A DNA stretch of 64,000 bases from Pseudoxanthomonas sp. (GCF_035999195.1 NZ_DASYGY010000009.1:1674001-1738000), one strand, 5' to 3'; positions 43,493-52,723 are shown, counted from the first letter of the stretch. The notes: generated from the sequence alone by a model not told the origin. Program-made: numbers and translations.

Positions 43493-44614
43493 TCACCGCG
43501 CTACGTAGCCCACGGCACCGTCGGCATACAGCACGATCTGGTCCCACACGCGGCCCGCGTGTTCGACCACACCGCTGCGACGGTAACGCACGCCCGGCGG
43601 CAAGGTTTCCAGGACATGCGCTGCCATGTCCGGGAATTCCCGTACCTGCACGGTCGCCAGCGCCTGCCATTGCCCGCCCTGCGGCTTGACGCGGTAATCC
43701 AGCAGCGCCATGCGCGCCATCAGCGGGTCGTGCACGTAGGCCTTGCGCTTGTCCAGGCCCCACGGCGCGACCTCGATCCAGCCGGTCGTGCCGACGATGC
43801 CGCTGACCGGCACCAGGAAGTCCTTGTCCAGATCGTCGATGACCGGTGCCTGCGGCGACGGCGCCGCGCGGAACATCATCGGCGTTTCGTTGAGGTGCGC
43901 CCACTTGGGCAGGTTGCGACTGCGCAGCAGCGTCGCCGGCTGCGCCGACAGTGCGATGCCGGCCGGCACCAGCGACGCGGCACGTGGCTCGTTCAACACC
44001 TCGGAAGACAACGCGGCGAGGTTGCGCGGATTGCCGGCGACCACCTTGACGCTCTTGCCGCTGCGATACACCAGCGTGGGGAACGCGAAGGTCTTGGAGC
44101 GGTCGTAAGGCCGCAACTGGTAGGTGATGCTGTCCATCACGCCGTGGTTGTAGACCAGTGCGCGCTGGGCGCTGGCATCGCCTGCGCGTGCAGCGCGGCC
44201 GGCGAACGCGTTGGCGACGCTCGCCGCGTCGCGTCCCGCCACCACCGACGCCGCCGTGCTGCCCGCCACCGGGATCCAGCGCAACTGCACGTTGCCGGCC
44301 AGCGCGCGGGTGTCGTCGAACAGTCGCTTGCTCCACGCGCAATCCGTGCTGTAGACCACGTACACAGCCTTGGAGGCCGGCGTGCCGTCGGCCGCCCAGA
44401 CCGCGTTCTCCACGGCATCCATCAACCGTGCCGCATCGTCGGGTTTGGTGACGACGACCTGCCGGCCACGGTCCACGGCAAGGCCGGGCTGCGGCAGCAC
44501 GAGCAGCAGCGACAGCGCCATCAGGCACCGGGCCAACCGCATCGCCTGCCTTGCAGGCATGTCCTGTGCTGACAAAGAGGGTGTGGTACGTCGATACGCG
44601 ATGCTTGCCGTCAT
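43493..44614 (-). CDS. Exported thioredoxin-fold protein with C-terminal SH3-like region
   Basis: A 373-residue protein. A hydrophobic signal (about 25-46, LARCLMALSLLLVLPQPGLA) is followed by a DsbC/DsbG-like thioredoxin region: AVYVVYSTDCAWSKRLFDDTRALAG with a single Cys (CAWS) where disulfide isomerases have CxxC. NVQLRWIPVAGS and TFAFPTLVYRSGK (the cis-Pro loop) continue the fold. The C-terminal part (about 250-373) has SH3-like repeats: VPVSGIVGTTGWIEVAPWG and VYADGAVGYVAR. With one Cys it cannot form the usual intramolecular disulfide; a scaffold or reductase-like role is open. Start is uncertain (44614, or Met at 44560). Confidence 0.72.
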   Translation of the reverse strand: MTASIAYRRTTPSLSAQDMPARQAMRLARCLMALSLLLVLPQPGLAVDRGRQVVVTKPDDAARLMDAVENAVWAADGTPASKAVYVVYSTDCAWSKRLFDDTRALAGNVQLRWIPVAGSTAASVVAGRDAASVANAFAGRAARAGDASAQRALVYNHGVMDSITYQLRPYDRSKTFAFPTLVYRSGKSVKVVAGNPRNLAALSSEVLNEPRAASLVPAGIALSAQPATLLRSRNLPKWAHLNETPMMFRAAPSPQAPVIDDLDKDFLVPVSGIVGTTGWIEVAPWGLDKRKAYVHDPLMARMALLDYRVKPQGGQWQALATVQVREFPDMAAHVLETLPPGVRYRRSGVVEHAGRVWDQIVLYADGAVGYVAR

Positions 44615-44684
44615 GGCCTTGTCCCCTGTGAATGAAGATGGCGGCAGCGGACCCTGCGTCCGCTGCCGGGTCGTCGTGCGCGCC

Positions 44685-44957
44685 TTACTTCCGGCGGATG
44701 TCCTGCAGCGCTTCGTTGATCTTGAACAGCACGATCATGATTTCGCAGTAGATGCGCGCCAGCAGGGCGGACAGCACCGCCAGGATCGGGGCGGCCACGA
44801 TCATGCCGAAGCCCGCGAATCCCGAGTAACGCATCAGGCCGAAGCCCTTGACCATCAGGACCAGTCCGGAGACGGCGGCGCCGGCCAGCAGGATCCAGTA
44901 GATGAAGGTGATGATCTTGGGCGTCACCATCGCGTCGAAGTACAGCCAGTCCCGCAT
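44685..44957 (-). CDS. DUF4282 small membrane protein
   Basis: A 90-residue protein with the DUF4282 pattern: FDAMVTPKIITFIYWILLAG, then a second helix (GMIVAAPILAVLSALLARIYCEIMIVLFKI). Two membrane helices, with the conserved RIYCEIMIVLFKINE end of the family. Function unknown. It lies 70 bp upstream of the thioredoxin-fold gene on the same strand. Confidence 0.85.
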   Translation of the reverse strand: MRDWLYFDAMVTPKIITFIYWILLAGAAVSGLVLMVKGFGLMRYSGFAGFGMIVAAPILAVLSALLARIYCEIMIVLFKINEALQDIRRK

Positions 44958-45023
44958 CGTCGTGTCTCCTCGTTGGATTGCAGGGGTGCCGCGCCTGGCG
45001 CGCGGCAGGGTGTCCGCGGGGCC

Positions 45024-45329
45024 TCAGTCGGCCACGCGTCGGTAGGTCACGCCCATCGGGCCGGACAGCGTGTCGTCGTCCACGCGCGTGAGCACCAGCG
45101 TCGCGCCGTCGACCTCGGGATGGCGCAGCCGGATGCGGTCGCCGTCCACGGCGTAACGCATCTGCCTGTCCACGCCGCCCAGCTGCGACGACTGCACCAC
45201 CGCACCGCCCCGCTCGAAGCGCAGCCGCGTCAGCCCCATGGAGTCCTCATAGGTGCCCGTCACCGCGTCGCCGCATGCGGAGAGCAACAGCACCAGCACC
45301 GCCAGCATCGCCTTGCGCCAGCAGGTCAT
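45024..45329 (-). CDS. Small hypothetical lipoprotein
   Basis: A 101-residue lipoprotein: signal peptide with lipobox LLSAC (Cys19), followed by a short beta-rich domain of about 80 residues (GTYEDSMGLTRLRFERGG, MRYAVDGDRIRLRHP). No known domain. It starts right after the stop of the 275-residue lipoprotein (45331), with one base between, so translation is coupled. Confidence 0.75.
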   Translation of the reverse strand: MTCWRKAMLAVLVLLLSACGDAVTGTYEDSMGLTRLRFERGGAVVQSSQLGGVDRQMRYAVDGDRIRLRHPEVDGATLVLTRVDDDTLSGPMGVTYRRVAD

Positions 45330-45330
45330 G

Positions 45331-46158
45331 TCAGTCCGCTCCCTTGCCGTCGAACCGCAACTCGCCGAAGGTCGCAGCCTTGTTGTAGTGGTCGCTGCCG
45401 ATCGCGTAGCCGGCCAGGCGCGCGCTGATGACCCGTCCGTCGTTGCGCCGGCTGATGCCGGTGATCACGAAGCGGCTGTCCAGCACCACGCTGCGCATCC
45501 CGCTGTTGCGTACCAGCACGTCCTGCGCCGCCGCCGCGTCCAACGGCCAGAAGTTCAGCTCCTCCGGGTTGTCCACCTGCAGGCTGATCTGCTGGGTGCC
45601 GGCCGATGGCGAAGGCTGCACGCTGAAGTTGAACGCGCTGCCCGGCATGAACGCATCCAGGTAGTAGCCGCCGCGGCCGGCGTCGTACTCGCCGAAGCGC
45701 GCGTTGACGTTCATCCGCAGGCGGCCGACGTCGGCCGTGCCGTCGTAGATGCCCTGCAGCCGCTCCTGTTCCTCCTTCAGCAGCGCGGGACGCTTGAATT
45801 CGTCGGCGTAGGCCACGCGCGACTGCGTCGCGGCCCACTCGTCGATCGGCGGCACGCGCCCTTCCAGCCGGTAGGCCAGCATCAGGATCTGCAGGTCGTC
45901 GGGATGGTCGAGCTGGCGGTCGCCGAAACGGGGCGCCGCCGGTGCGTCCGATGCGTCGGCGGCCTTGTCCGCCGACGCGGGTGCCTCGGGCGATGCCGCC
46001 ACGGGCGATGTGCCGGCCTCCTGCGCCGTCGACACCGACGCCGATGCGGTCTCGCCCTCCGCTTGCCCGCCGTCGCAGGCGGCGAGCGCGACGGTCAGTG
46101 CGAGGACCAGGCAGGCAGGCGCGCGCCTGCGCGCGTCAGAGGCGGACATCGCTGGCAT
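45331..46158 (-). CDS. Hypothetical lipoprotein
   Basis: A 275-residue protein with signal and lipobox ALAAC (Cys28), an Ala/Ser/Pro-rich linker (30-75), and a C-terminal domain of about 200 residues (FGDRQLDHPDDLQILMLAYRLEGRVPPIDEWA to the end). I do not recognise the family with confidence. It overlaps the 3' end of the upstream lipoprotein gene by 23 bp and precedes the 101-residue lipoprotein directly, a tight operon of three lipoproteins. Confidence 0.72.
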   Translation of the reverse strand: MPAMSASDARRRAPACLVLALTVALAACDGGQAEGETASASVSTAQEAGTSPVAASPEAPASADKAADASDAPAAPRFGDRQLDHPDDLQILMLAYRLEGRVPPIDEWAATQSRVAYADEFKRPALLKEEQERLQGIYDGTADVGRLRMNVNARFGEYDAGRGGYYLDAFMPGSAFNFSVQPSPSAGTQQISLQVDNPEELNFWPLDAAAAQDVLVRNSGMRSVVLDSRFVITGISRRNDGRVISARLAGYAIGSDHYNKAATFGELRFDGKGAD

Positions 46159-47089
46159 CGCCGGCCTCCTTCACTTCGGCATCGCGCCGTTGCTGGCCGA
46201 TGCGCTGCAGTTCCGCCTGCAGGCCTTCGACATGCGCGTAGGTGTCGCTCTGCTGGATCATCGCGGTGTGCAGTTCCATCGCCAGGCCGGGATTGCTGCC
46301 GCTCAGCACCACGCGTGCGCTGATGTTCAGGCCGCAGCCCTCGGTCCAGCGCGCACTGGCGGTGTCGGCTCCCCCCGAAACGCCATTGCGGCAGCGACCG
46401 AACAGCGGATTGGCCTCCGACAACGGATTGCCGGCGCGGTCGTAGATCCACTGCAGGTCACGCGTGCCGGCCGAGTAGCCGCGCGGCGAATCGTTGTTCT
46501 CGCGCACCTGCGGCTGCCCGTACTTGGCGGTCAGCGCCTGCAGCGTGGCATCCACCGACGGCATCTGGCCGTCGCGGAACTTCTGCGTACGCCACAGCAC
46601 CATCGCCGTTTCCTTGCCCGGCACGCCGGGCGTGGCCACGCTGACGATCTCGTCGGTGTGCTCCCACTTCAGCTTGCCCCGGCACTCCTGCCACTCGCTG
46701 GCGAAATTGCAGGGCCGGTAGCTGCCCTTCTCGACCGTGAAGAACTGCGTGCCCAGCGCCACGCCATGCGTGTCCAGGCGATCGAGCCAGCGCTTTTCTT
46801 CGGTGACCACCGCGTCTTCGCCCAGGCTGCAGCGCGTGGTGGCCATCGCCTCCTCCAGCGTCATGCCGAGGCGCAGCCCGATGATGTCGGGGCCGGTCAG
46901 CGTCTTGCGCACCTTCGCCGGACAGCGCAGCGGCGCGGGTCCGTCGGGCCCTGCCATAGCGGCCTGCTCCAGTTCGTCCAGCGGCACGCCGGCTTCCTCC
47001 TGGCCGTCGGCCAGCTCGTTGCCGCCGCCACAGGCGGACAACAGCAGCACGGACAGCGCCAGCATCGCAATCGGGGTTTTCTTCGGCAT
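46136..47089 (-). CDS. Hypothetical lipoprotein
   Basis: A 317-residue protein with signal and lipobox LLSAC (Cys20). The mature part contains several Cys (RCPAK, TRCSLGE, PCNFASEWQECRG, GRCRNG, EGCGLN), likely forming disulfides in the periplasm; note the thioredoxin-fold protein in the same cluster. IIGLRLGMTLEEAM resembles a motif of several small periplasmic proteins where an amphipathic helix follows a strand. The ATG at 47089 gives a clear lipoprotein signal. No family name assigned. Confidence 0.75.
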   Translation of the reverse strand: MPKKTPIAMLALSVLLLSACGGGNELADGQEEAGVPLDELEQAAMAGPDGPAPLRCPAKVRKTLTGPDIIGLRLGMTLEEAMATTRCSLGEDAVVTEEKRWLDRLDTHGVALGTQFFTVEKGSYRPCNFASEWQECRGKLKWEHTDEIVSVATPGVPGKETAMVLWRTQKFRDGQMPSVDATLQALTAKYGQPQVRENNDSPRGYSAGTRDLQWIYDRAGNPLSEANPLFGRCRNGVSGGADTASARWTEGCGLNISARVVLSGSNPGLAMELHTAMIQQSDTYAHVEGLQAELQRIGQQRRDAEVKEAGDASDVRL

Positions 47090-47144
47090 CGCTCCTCTCC
47101 AGGTGGACCACGCCGTGCGCCACCGCGGCGCACGGCACGGCGGT

Positions 47145-48035
47145 TCAATCCAGCAGCACGACCGCGACCCGGCGGTTGGCGTCCGCGTCCGGCGCATCGG
47201 GCCGTTTCAGCCGGCTTTCGCCGAAGCCCTGCACGTCCAGGCGCGACGCGGCGATGCCGAACGTGCGGCCCAGGTACTCGGCCACGGTGGCCGCGCGCTG
47301 CCGCGACAGGCGCAGGTTGGCGTCGGCCTCGCCGACGGCATCGGTATGCCCGTGGATACCGATGCGGCGCGCGGCAAGCGCGGGGGTCTGCAGTACGCGA
47401 CCCAGCTCGTCCAGCTGCGGCAGGCTGTCCGGACGCAGCGTGGCGCGCGCGAAATCGAACAGGATGTTGAGGTCGACGCGACCATCGCCGGCCAGTGCAT
47501 CGCCGATGCGGCCGGCATCATGAAGGTCGGGCTGGATCGTCGGCATGGCGACGGCGCACGCCGCGGGCGGTGTCGCCGGTGGGGCCGTGCGGCCGAGATC
47601 GAACTGTTTGCACGACGTGCCACCGCTGACCTTGCCGGTGAAAGACCGGCCCTCGGCATCGACATGGCCATCGAAGTGCACCACCCGGTAACCGCTCGCC
47701 TTGAGCAGCCACTCCTTGCCTTTGAGCTGCAGTCGGCCGCTGGCGGGGTCGTAGGTGCCGTCCATCGTGAAGCAGCCGGTCGGCACGCGCGGATTGCGCC
47801 GGTCGGCATAGAAGTGGAACAGCGCGCTGGCGCGGGTGGGCGTGGCCTCGGTGATGCTGAGCGTCAGGCCGGTCAGCCCCTGCGCGCAGACATAGGTGCC
47901 CACCCAGGGGCCCAGCACGCTGCGGGCGGGCGATGCAGGCTGCGCGGCCGCCGTGCCCGTCAACGCCCACGCCAGCGCCACGCCGCACGCATACACGCTC
48001 CACCCCGCTGCTGGTCCCCTGGTCTTCACGTCCAT
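47145..48035 (-). CDS. OmpA-family peptidoglycan-binding protein
   Basis: A 296-residue exported protein (signal to about TAAA-QPAS, residue 32). The middle domain (35-150) is unfamiliar (WVGTYVCAQGLTGLTLSITE). The C-terminal OmpA-like domain (about 185-296) has LNILFDFARATLRPDSLPQLDELGRVL, GHTDAVGEADANLRLSRQRAATVAEYL and NRRVAVVLLD, the pattern that binds peptidoglycan. It is first in the minus-strand envelope cluster, divergent from the kinase gene, with a 152-bp shared promoter region. Confidence 0.87.
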   Translation of the reverse strand: MDVKTRGPAAGWSVYACGVALAWALTGTAAAQPASPARSVLGPWVGTYVCAQGLTGLTLSITEATPTRASALFHFYADRRNPRVPTGCFTMDGTYDPASGRLQLKGKEWLLKASGYRVVHFDGHVDAEGRSFTGKVSGGTSCKQFDLGRTAPPATPPAACAVAMPTIQPDLHDAGRIGDALAGDGRVDLNILFDFARATLRPDSLPQLDELGRVLQTPALAARRIGIHGHTDAVGEADANLRLSRQRAATVAEYLGRTFGIAASRLDVQGFGESRLKRPDAPDADANRRVAVVLLD

Positions 48036-48187
48036 CCCCTCTCCCCCGGCCGGCGCCGGGCACGGAGGGAGCTTGGTGGCGGCGCCCGTCGCGCGTCCTC
48101 ATGGCGCTTTCAAGAAACCTTCAAGCGCGCCATGACGCGGCTTCCGGCGGCACGAACGCCCGTGTAACCGGCGTTATCATCGGCCGC

Positions 48188-50923
48188 ATGGCCCCCTCTC
48201 CTTCTTCCGATGTGCCGCTGTACCGCTGGCGTTTCGGCACCGTCGAATTCGACGAGGCCCGCCACGAGCTGCGGGTCGCCGGCCTGGCGGTGGACATCGA
48301 GCACAAGCCGTTGCAGGTGCTGTCGGTGCTGCTGCGCCACGTCGGCGAGGTGGTGACCAAGGAAGAACTGTTCGACCAGGTATGGACCGGCAGGATCACC
48401 GTCGACCATGTCCTGGCCACCGCCGTGGGCAAGCTGCGCAAGGCGCTGGACGCGGCCGGCGAGGACCGCATCGCCACCGTCCCGCGCGTGGGCTATCGCC
48501 TGGACGGGCCGGTCGAACGGGTGGCGCAGGGCCAGCGGCGGGAGACCGCGCTCGACTTCAGCGCCGGCCAGCCGGTGCCGGGCCGCGGACACTTCGTGCT
48601 GGAGCGTGCGCTGGGCCGCACGCTGGGCAGCGAGGTCTGGCTGGCGCGGCAGCCGCGCACGCGCGATGCGCGCGTGTTCAAGTTCAGCCTGGGCGGCGAG
48701 CGGCTGGCGGCGATCAAGCGCGAGGCCACGCTGATGCGCGTGCTGCGCGACACGCTGGGCGAGCGCGACGACTTCGTCCGCGTGCTGGACTGGAACTTCG
48801 AGAACGAACCGTTCTTCCTCGAGTGCGAGTACGGCGGCCAGGCCCTGCCCGAGTGGGCGGAGGAACACGGCGCGCTCGCCCGCTGGGACCGCGCGCGCAA
48901 GCTCGCGTTCTTCCTGCGCATCGCTGCGGCGGTCGACGCCGCGCACGGCGTGGGCGTGCTGCACAAGGACATCAAGCCTGCCAACGTGCTGGTGCGCGCG
49001 CGCCGCCATGACGACTGGCAGCCCTGCCTGACCGACTTCGGCAACAGCCGCCTGCTGCAGCCGGAGCGCCTGGCCGAGCTGGGCATCACCGGCATGGGCA
49101 TGACCGTGACCACCGCCCACAGCGGCGACGGCTCCGGCACGCCGCTGTACCTGGCGCCGGAACTGATCGCCGGGCAGCCGGCCACGGTCCGCAGCGACGT
49201 GTATGCGTTGGGCGTGCTGCTCTACCAATGGCTGGTCGGCGATCTGCGCCGGCCGATGGCGCCCGGCTGGGAACGCGACATCGACGATCCCCTGCTGGTG
49301 GACGACATCCGCCGCGCCACCGATGGCGATCCCGCGCAACGCCTGGGCAGCGTGGCCGAACTGATCGATCGGCTGTCCGCGCTGGCGCAGCGCCGCGACC
49401 GGGCGGACCAGCAGGCGGCCGCCGCGGACGCTGCGCGGCGCGTGCAACGCGCGCTGGAACACACGCGCGCACGCAGGCCGTGGGTCATCGCCACCATCGC
49501 CATGTTGAGCGTCGGCCTGCTGGCCAGTTCGGCGCTGTGGTGGCGCAGCGAACAGCAGCGCAAAAGCGCGGCGATGCAGGCCGCGCGCGCGGAGGCGGTG
49601 ACGCGCTTCCTCAGCGACGACCTGATCGGCGCCCTCAGTCCGGGCGGCGCGGGCTTCGAGGGCGATCCCACGGTGCGGCAGATGCTGGAGAAGGCGGGCA
49701 CGCCGCTGGCGACGCGCTTCGACCAGGACCCGGCCGTGCGCGGCGGCATCCACGCCGCGCTCGGCGACGCGTGGCGCACGCTGGGCGACCGCGAGCGCGC
49801 GGCACGGCACCTGCGCCAGGCCGTCCAGGACTATGGCCGCGCCTTCGGCGTGGACGACGAACAGACCCTCGTGGCGCGCTACGGACTGGTGCGCACGCTG
49901 GCCTATGCCGGCACGCCCGAATCCTTCGCCGAGGCGGAGCGCCAGTTGCAGGAGGCCGATCGACTGGCCGGCAGGACGCGGCTCGACGGCGAGAACACGG
50001 TCGCGCTGCACGCCGCCATCGCGCGTGGCCAGTTCCATTTCCAGCAACTGCAGATAGAGCCGTCGCTGGTGGCGCACCGGCGCGCCGACACCCTGCAGCG
50101 CGCACTGCGTCCCGACGACGCCTCGATGGCGGCGCTGATCCGCTCCAACATCGCCGATGGCCTGTTGCGCACCGACAAGGCGGACGAAGCCATTCCGCTG
50201 CTGCAGGCCGTGCTGGCCGATCCGCTGCTGACGCCGACCCGCATCGGCGAATCCACCGTCGCCGGATACCGGGTGATGCTGGCGCGCGCCCTGCGCAACC
50301 TGGGGCGGTATGCCGAGGCGCTGCCGATCGCGCAGGCGGCCGCCGCCACCACCGAGCGCATCCTCGGTCCCGACGACTACAGCACGCTGGTGCAGATGTC
50401 GCTGGTCGCCAGCATCCACGACTACGCCGGCCAGTGCGACAAGGCCCTGCCCATCGCGCGCACGGTGCGCGAACGCATGGCGAAGCGCTACGGCGAAGAA
50501 CGGCAGGCCACGCTGATCGAGACCGGCAACCTGGGATTCAAGGAATACGACTGCGGCGACCGCAACGCCGGCCTGGCCTACCTGCGCCAGGCCGAAAGCG
50601 GACTGCGCCGCCACTTCGGCCAGGACAACGTGGCCGCGCACAGCTTCCGCTATGCCCTGGCGGGGCACCTGGCGGAAGAGGGGCGGTACGCCGAAGCCCT
50701 GGACATGGCCGAGGGGCTCAGCGTGCCTGCCCTGACCGCCGGCGATTCCACGCCCGGGTGGGAACACCGGCTGCAGGCGCTGCGCGGCCAGATCCTGATC
50801 CAGTCCGGCCGCAGCCGCGAAGGCCGCCCCTTGCTGGAATCCGCGGTGGCGTCCCTGACCCGGCTGGGCGTGGCCGACCAGGCGCAGATCGAGGGCTGGC
50901 AGAAGCTGCTCGGGGAGCCATGA
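48188..50923 (+). CDS. Winged-helix / Ser-Thr kinase / TM / TPR regulator
   Basis: A 911-residue fusion. An OmpR/CadC-type winged-helix DNA-binding domain (about 13-105; FDEARHELRV, ITVDHVLATAVGKLRKAL, IATVPRVGYRL) comes first. A protein kinase domain (about 135-400) follows with VFKFS (Lys165), HKDIKPAN (Asp261), TDFGNS (283-288) and APE (323-325), so the catalytic residues are kept although HRD is HKD. A single membrane helix (about 431-452) and a periplasmic region of TPR-like repeats (about 500-900) complete it. It could bind DNA while anchored in the membrane, phosphorylate partners, and sense envelope state. Divergent from the OmpA/lipoprotein cluster, its probable target. ATG at 48188. 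Confidence 0.9.
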   Translation: MAPSPSSDVPLYRWRFGTVEFDEARHELRVAGLAVDIEHKPLQVLSVLLRHVGEVVTKEELFDQVWTGRITVDHVLATAVGKLRKALDAAGEDRIATVPRVGYRLDGPVERVAQGQRRETALDFSAGQPVPGRGHFVLERALGRTLGSEVWLARQPRTRDARVFKFSLGGERLAAIKREATLMRVLRDTLGERDDFVRVLDWNFENEPFFLECEYGGQALPEWAEEHGALARWDRARKLAFFLRIAAAVDAAHGVGVLHKDIKPANVLVRARRHDDWQPCLTDFGNSRLLQPERLAELGITGMGMTVTTAHSGDGSGTPLYLAPELIAGQPATVRSDVYALGVLLYQWLVGDLRRPMAPGWERDIDDPLLVDDIRRATDGDPAQRLGSVAELIDRLSALAQRRDRADQQAAAADAARRVQRALEHTRARRPWVIATIAMLSVGLLASSALWWRSEQQRKSAAMQAARAEAVTRFLSDDLIGALSPGGAGFEGDPTVRQMLEKAGTPLATRFDQDPAVRGGIHAALGDAWRTLGDRERAARHLRQAVQDYGRAFGVDDEQTLVARYGLVRTLAYAGTPESFAEAERQLQEADRLAGRTRLDGENTVALHAAIARGQFHFQQLQIEPSLVAHRRADTLQRALRPDDASMAALIRSNIADGLLRTDKADEAIPLLQAVLADPLLTPTRIGESTVAGYRVMLARALRNLGRYAEALPIAQAAAATTERILGPDDYSTLVQMSLVASIHDYAGQCDKALPIARTVRERMAKRYGEERQATLIETGNLGFKEYDCGDRNAGLAYLRQAESGLRRHFGQDNVAAHSFRYALAGHLAEEGRYAEALDMAEGLSVPALTAGDSTPGWEHRLQALRGQILIQSGRSREGRPLLESAVASLTRLGVADQAQIEGWQKLLGEP

Positions 50924-50963
50924 ACCTGCGCACCGACAGCGCGGTCCGTACCACCCGGGCTGC

Positions 50964-51854
50964 TCAGTCCATCAGGGCGTCCTGCGCCCATTCGATGAAT
51001 GCCCGCAACCGCGGCGAAGGCAGGCGCGTCTTCGGGTAGACGATGGACACCGGGCTGGGCAGCGGCGGATACGCGTCCAGCAACGGCACCAGCCGGCCGT
51101 CGCCGAAGTAGCCGTCGAGCCGGTAACGCGGCGCCTGGATGATGCCGAACCCGGCGAACGCGGCACCGACATAGGACTCGGCGCCGCTCACCCGCACGCG
51201 GGTCGGCAGCGCGACCCGTTCGACCTTGCCGTTGCGCTGGAACTCCAGCGGCAACAGCCCGCCGAGCGACGACGACCGGAAGCCGACCATGAGGTGGCCG
51301 CCGGCCTGCAGCGATTCGATCGCATCCGGCGTGCCGTGGCGTGCGCAGTAGGCCGGCGATGCGGCGGTGGCTTCGGGCAGCGCGGTCAGCCGGCGGGCGA
51401 TGAGATCGCTGTCGCGCAGTTCCCCCACCCGCACCGCGCAGTCCACGCCCTCGCGCACCAGGTCGACATAGCGGTCGCCTTCGCCGACGTCGAGCTCGAT
51501 CTCCGGATAGCGGTCGAGAAAGGCCGGCAGGCGGGGAAACAGCAGGTTGCGCGCGAGCGTGCCGTGCACCTCGATGCGCAGCGGACCTCGCGGGCGCACA
51601 TCGCGGAAAGCGCTCTCGGCATCCTCGACATCGGCGATCAGGCGCAGGCAGCGGCCGTAGAAGGCTTCGCCTTCGAGCGTGGGCGTCACCGTCCGGGTCG
51701 TGCGTTGCAGCAGGCGCACGCCCAGCCGGGCTTCCAGTGCCTTGATGGCGTCGGTGACGGTGGCGCGCGGCAGGGCCAGATCGTCGGCCGCGCGGGTGAA
51801 GCTGCGCCGTTCCACGATCCGCGCGAACACCCGCATGGCATCGAAGCGATCCAT
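50964..51854 (-). CDS. LysR-family transcriptional regulator
   Basis: A 296-residue LysR protein. The N-terminal wHTH is MDRFDAMRVFARIVERRSFTRAADDLALPRATVTDAIKALEARLGVRLL read in order, followed by a substrate-binding domain (about 90-290; GPLRIEVHGTLARNLLFPRLP). This is the DsdC/AaeR-like branch that often lies divergent to the oxidoreductase gene it controls. Here the divergent gene is the SDR at 51958, 103 bp away, with palindromic sites between. Confidence 0.93.
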   Translation of the reverse strand: MDRFDAMRVFARIVERRSFTRAADDLALPRATVTDAIKALEARLGVRLLQRTTRTVTPTLEGEAFYGRCLRLIADVEDAESAFRDVRPRGPLRIEVHGTLARNLLFPRLPAFLDRYPEIELDVGEGDRYVDLVREGVDCAVRVGELRDSDLIARRLTALPEATAASPAYCARHGTPDAIESLQAGGHLMVGFRSSSLGGLLPLEFQRNGKVERVALPTRVRVSGAESYVGAAFAGFGIIQAPRYRLDGYFGDGRLVPLLDAYPPLPSPVSIVYPKTRLPSPRLRAFIEWAQDALMD

Positions 51855-51858
51855 TAAC

Positions 51859-51879
51859 CGGATATCCGAATGGTGATAT
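51859..51879. promoter_or_regulatory. Candidate LysR binding palindrome
   Basis: Perfect palindrome CGGATATCCG (51859-51868) overlapping an inverted repeat ATATC (51862-51866) / GATAT (51875-51879). It is near the ATC-N9-GAT LysR box pattern (here N8). It begins 5 bp upstream of the LysR start codon, fitting autorepression and control of the divergent SDR. Confidence 0.5.
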
Positions 51880-51957
51880 CGGATTGTGCCCGATTATCCG
51901 GATGAAGATCGCCAATAAGGTGGTCCCACGCCACTCCGGCGGAATGTGGAGACCCCC

Positions 51958-52698
51958 ATGAACGCAACCTCCCGGCCGGTCGCGATCGTCACCGGCGGCT
52001 CCCGCGGCATCGGCGCCGCGGTGTCCGAACGCCTGGCCGCCGACGGCCATGCCGTCATCGTCAACTACGCCACGCGGCGCGACGACGCCGACCACCTGGT
52101 GGACCGCATCCACGCCGCGGGCGGCGACGCGATAGCCCTGCAGGCCGATGTCGGCGACCCCGCCGCCATGCGCGCGCTGTTCGATGCGGCCGAAGCGCGT
52201 TACGGCGCCATCGACGTGCTGGTCAACAATGCCGGCATCCTCGATCTCGACCCGATCGCCGACTACGCCGACGACCGCTTCGACCGCCTGGTCGCCATCA
52301 ACCTCAAGGGCAGCTTCAACGGCATGCGCGAGGCGGCCCGACGCCTGCGCGACGGCGGCCGCATCATCAACTTCTCTTCCAGCGTGGTGCCGCTGCGGCT
52401 GGAGACCTACGGGCCCTATGCCGCCACCAAGGCCGCCGTGGAGGCGATGACCGCCGTGCTCTCGCGCGAACTGCGCGGGCGCTCGATCACGGTCAATTCC
52501 GTCGCACCCGGTCCGACCGCGACCGACCTGTTCCTCGACGGCAAATCGCCCGAGCTGATCGAACGGATGGCGAAGATGAATCCGCTGGAACGCCTCGGCA
52601 CGCCGGACGACATCGCCTCGGTGGTGTCCTTCCTTGCCGGCCCGGATGGCGGCTGGATCAACGGCCAGGTCGTGCGCGCCAACGGCGGCATGGCGTGA
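51958..52698 (+). CDS. Short-chain dehydrogenase/reductase (SDR)
   Basis: A 246-residue classical SDR. Cofactor motif VTGGSRGIG, NNAG in VLVNNAGIL, the catalytic Ser in NFSSSV, and the YxxxK in YGPYAATKAAVE. PGPTATDLF follows and the C-terminal WINGQVVRANGGMA is the tetramer-type end. The substrate is unknown. The start at 51958 (MNATSRPV) has GTGGAG upstream; a GTG at 51946 overlaps that site and is rejected. It is divergent from, and probably controlled by, the LysR gene and is followed after 25 bp by another SDR. Confidence 0.92.
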   Translation: MNATSRPVAIVTGGSRGIGAAVSERLAADGHAVIVNYATRRDDADHLVDRIHAAGGDAIALQADVGDPAAMRALFDAAEARYGAIDVLVNNAGILDLDPIADYADDRFDRLVAINLKGSFNGMREAARRLRDGGRIINFSSSVVPLRLETYGPYAATKAAVEAMTAVLSRELRGRSITVNSVAPGPTATDLFLDGKSPELIERMAKMNPLERLGTPDDIASVVSFLAGPDGGWINGQVVRANGGMA

Positions 52699-52723
52699 GC
52701 CTCCTCCTTCAGGAGATATCGAC

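Noticed and set aside
42147..44528. Single 793-codon minus-strand frame extending upstream of the Thr-rich membrane protein
   Set aside because: The N-terminal half is the alternate frame of the thioredoxin-fold gene; the real start is the Met at 43487, followed by a clear signal sequence.
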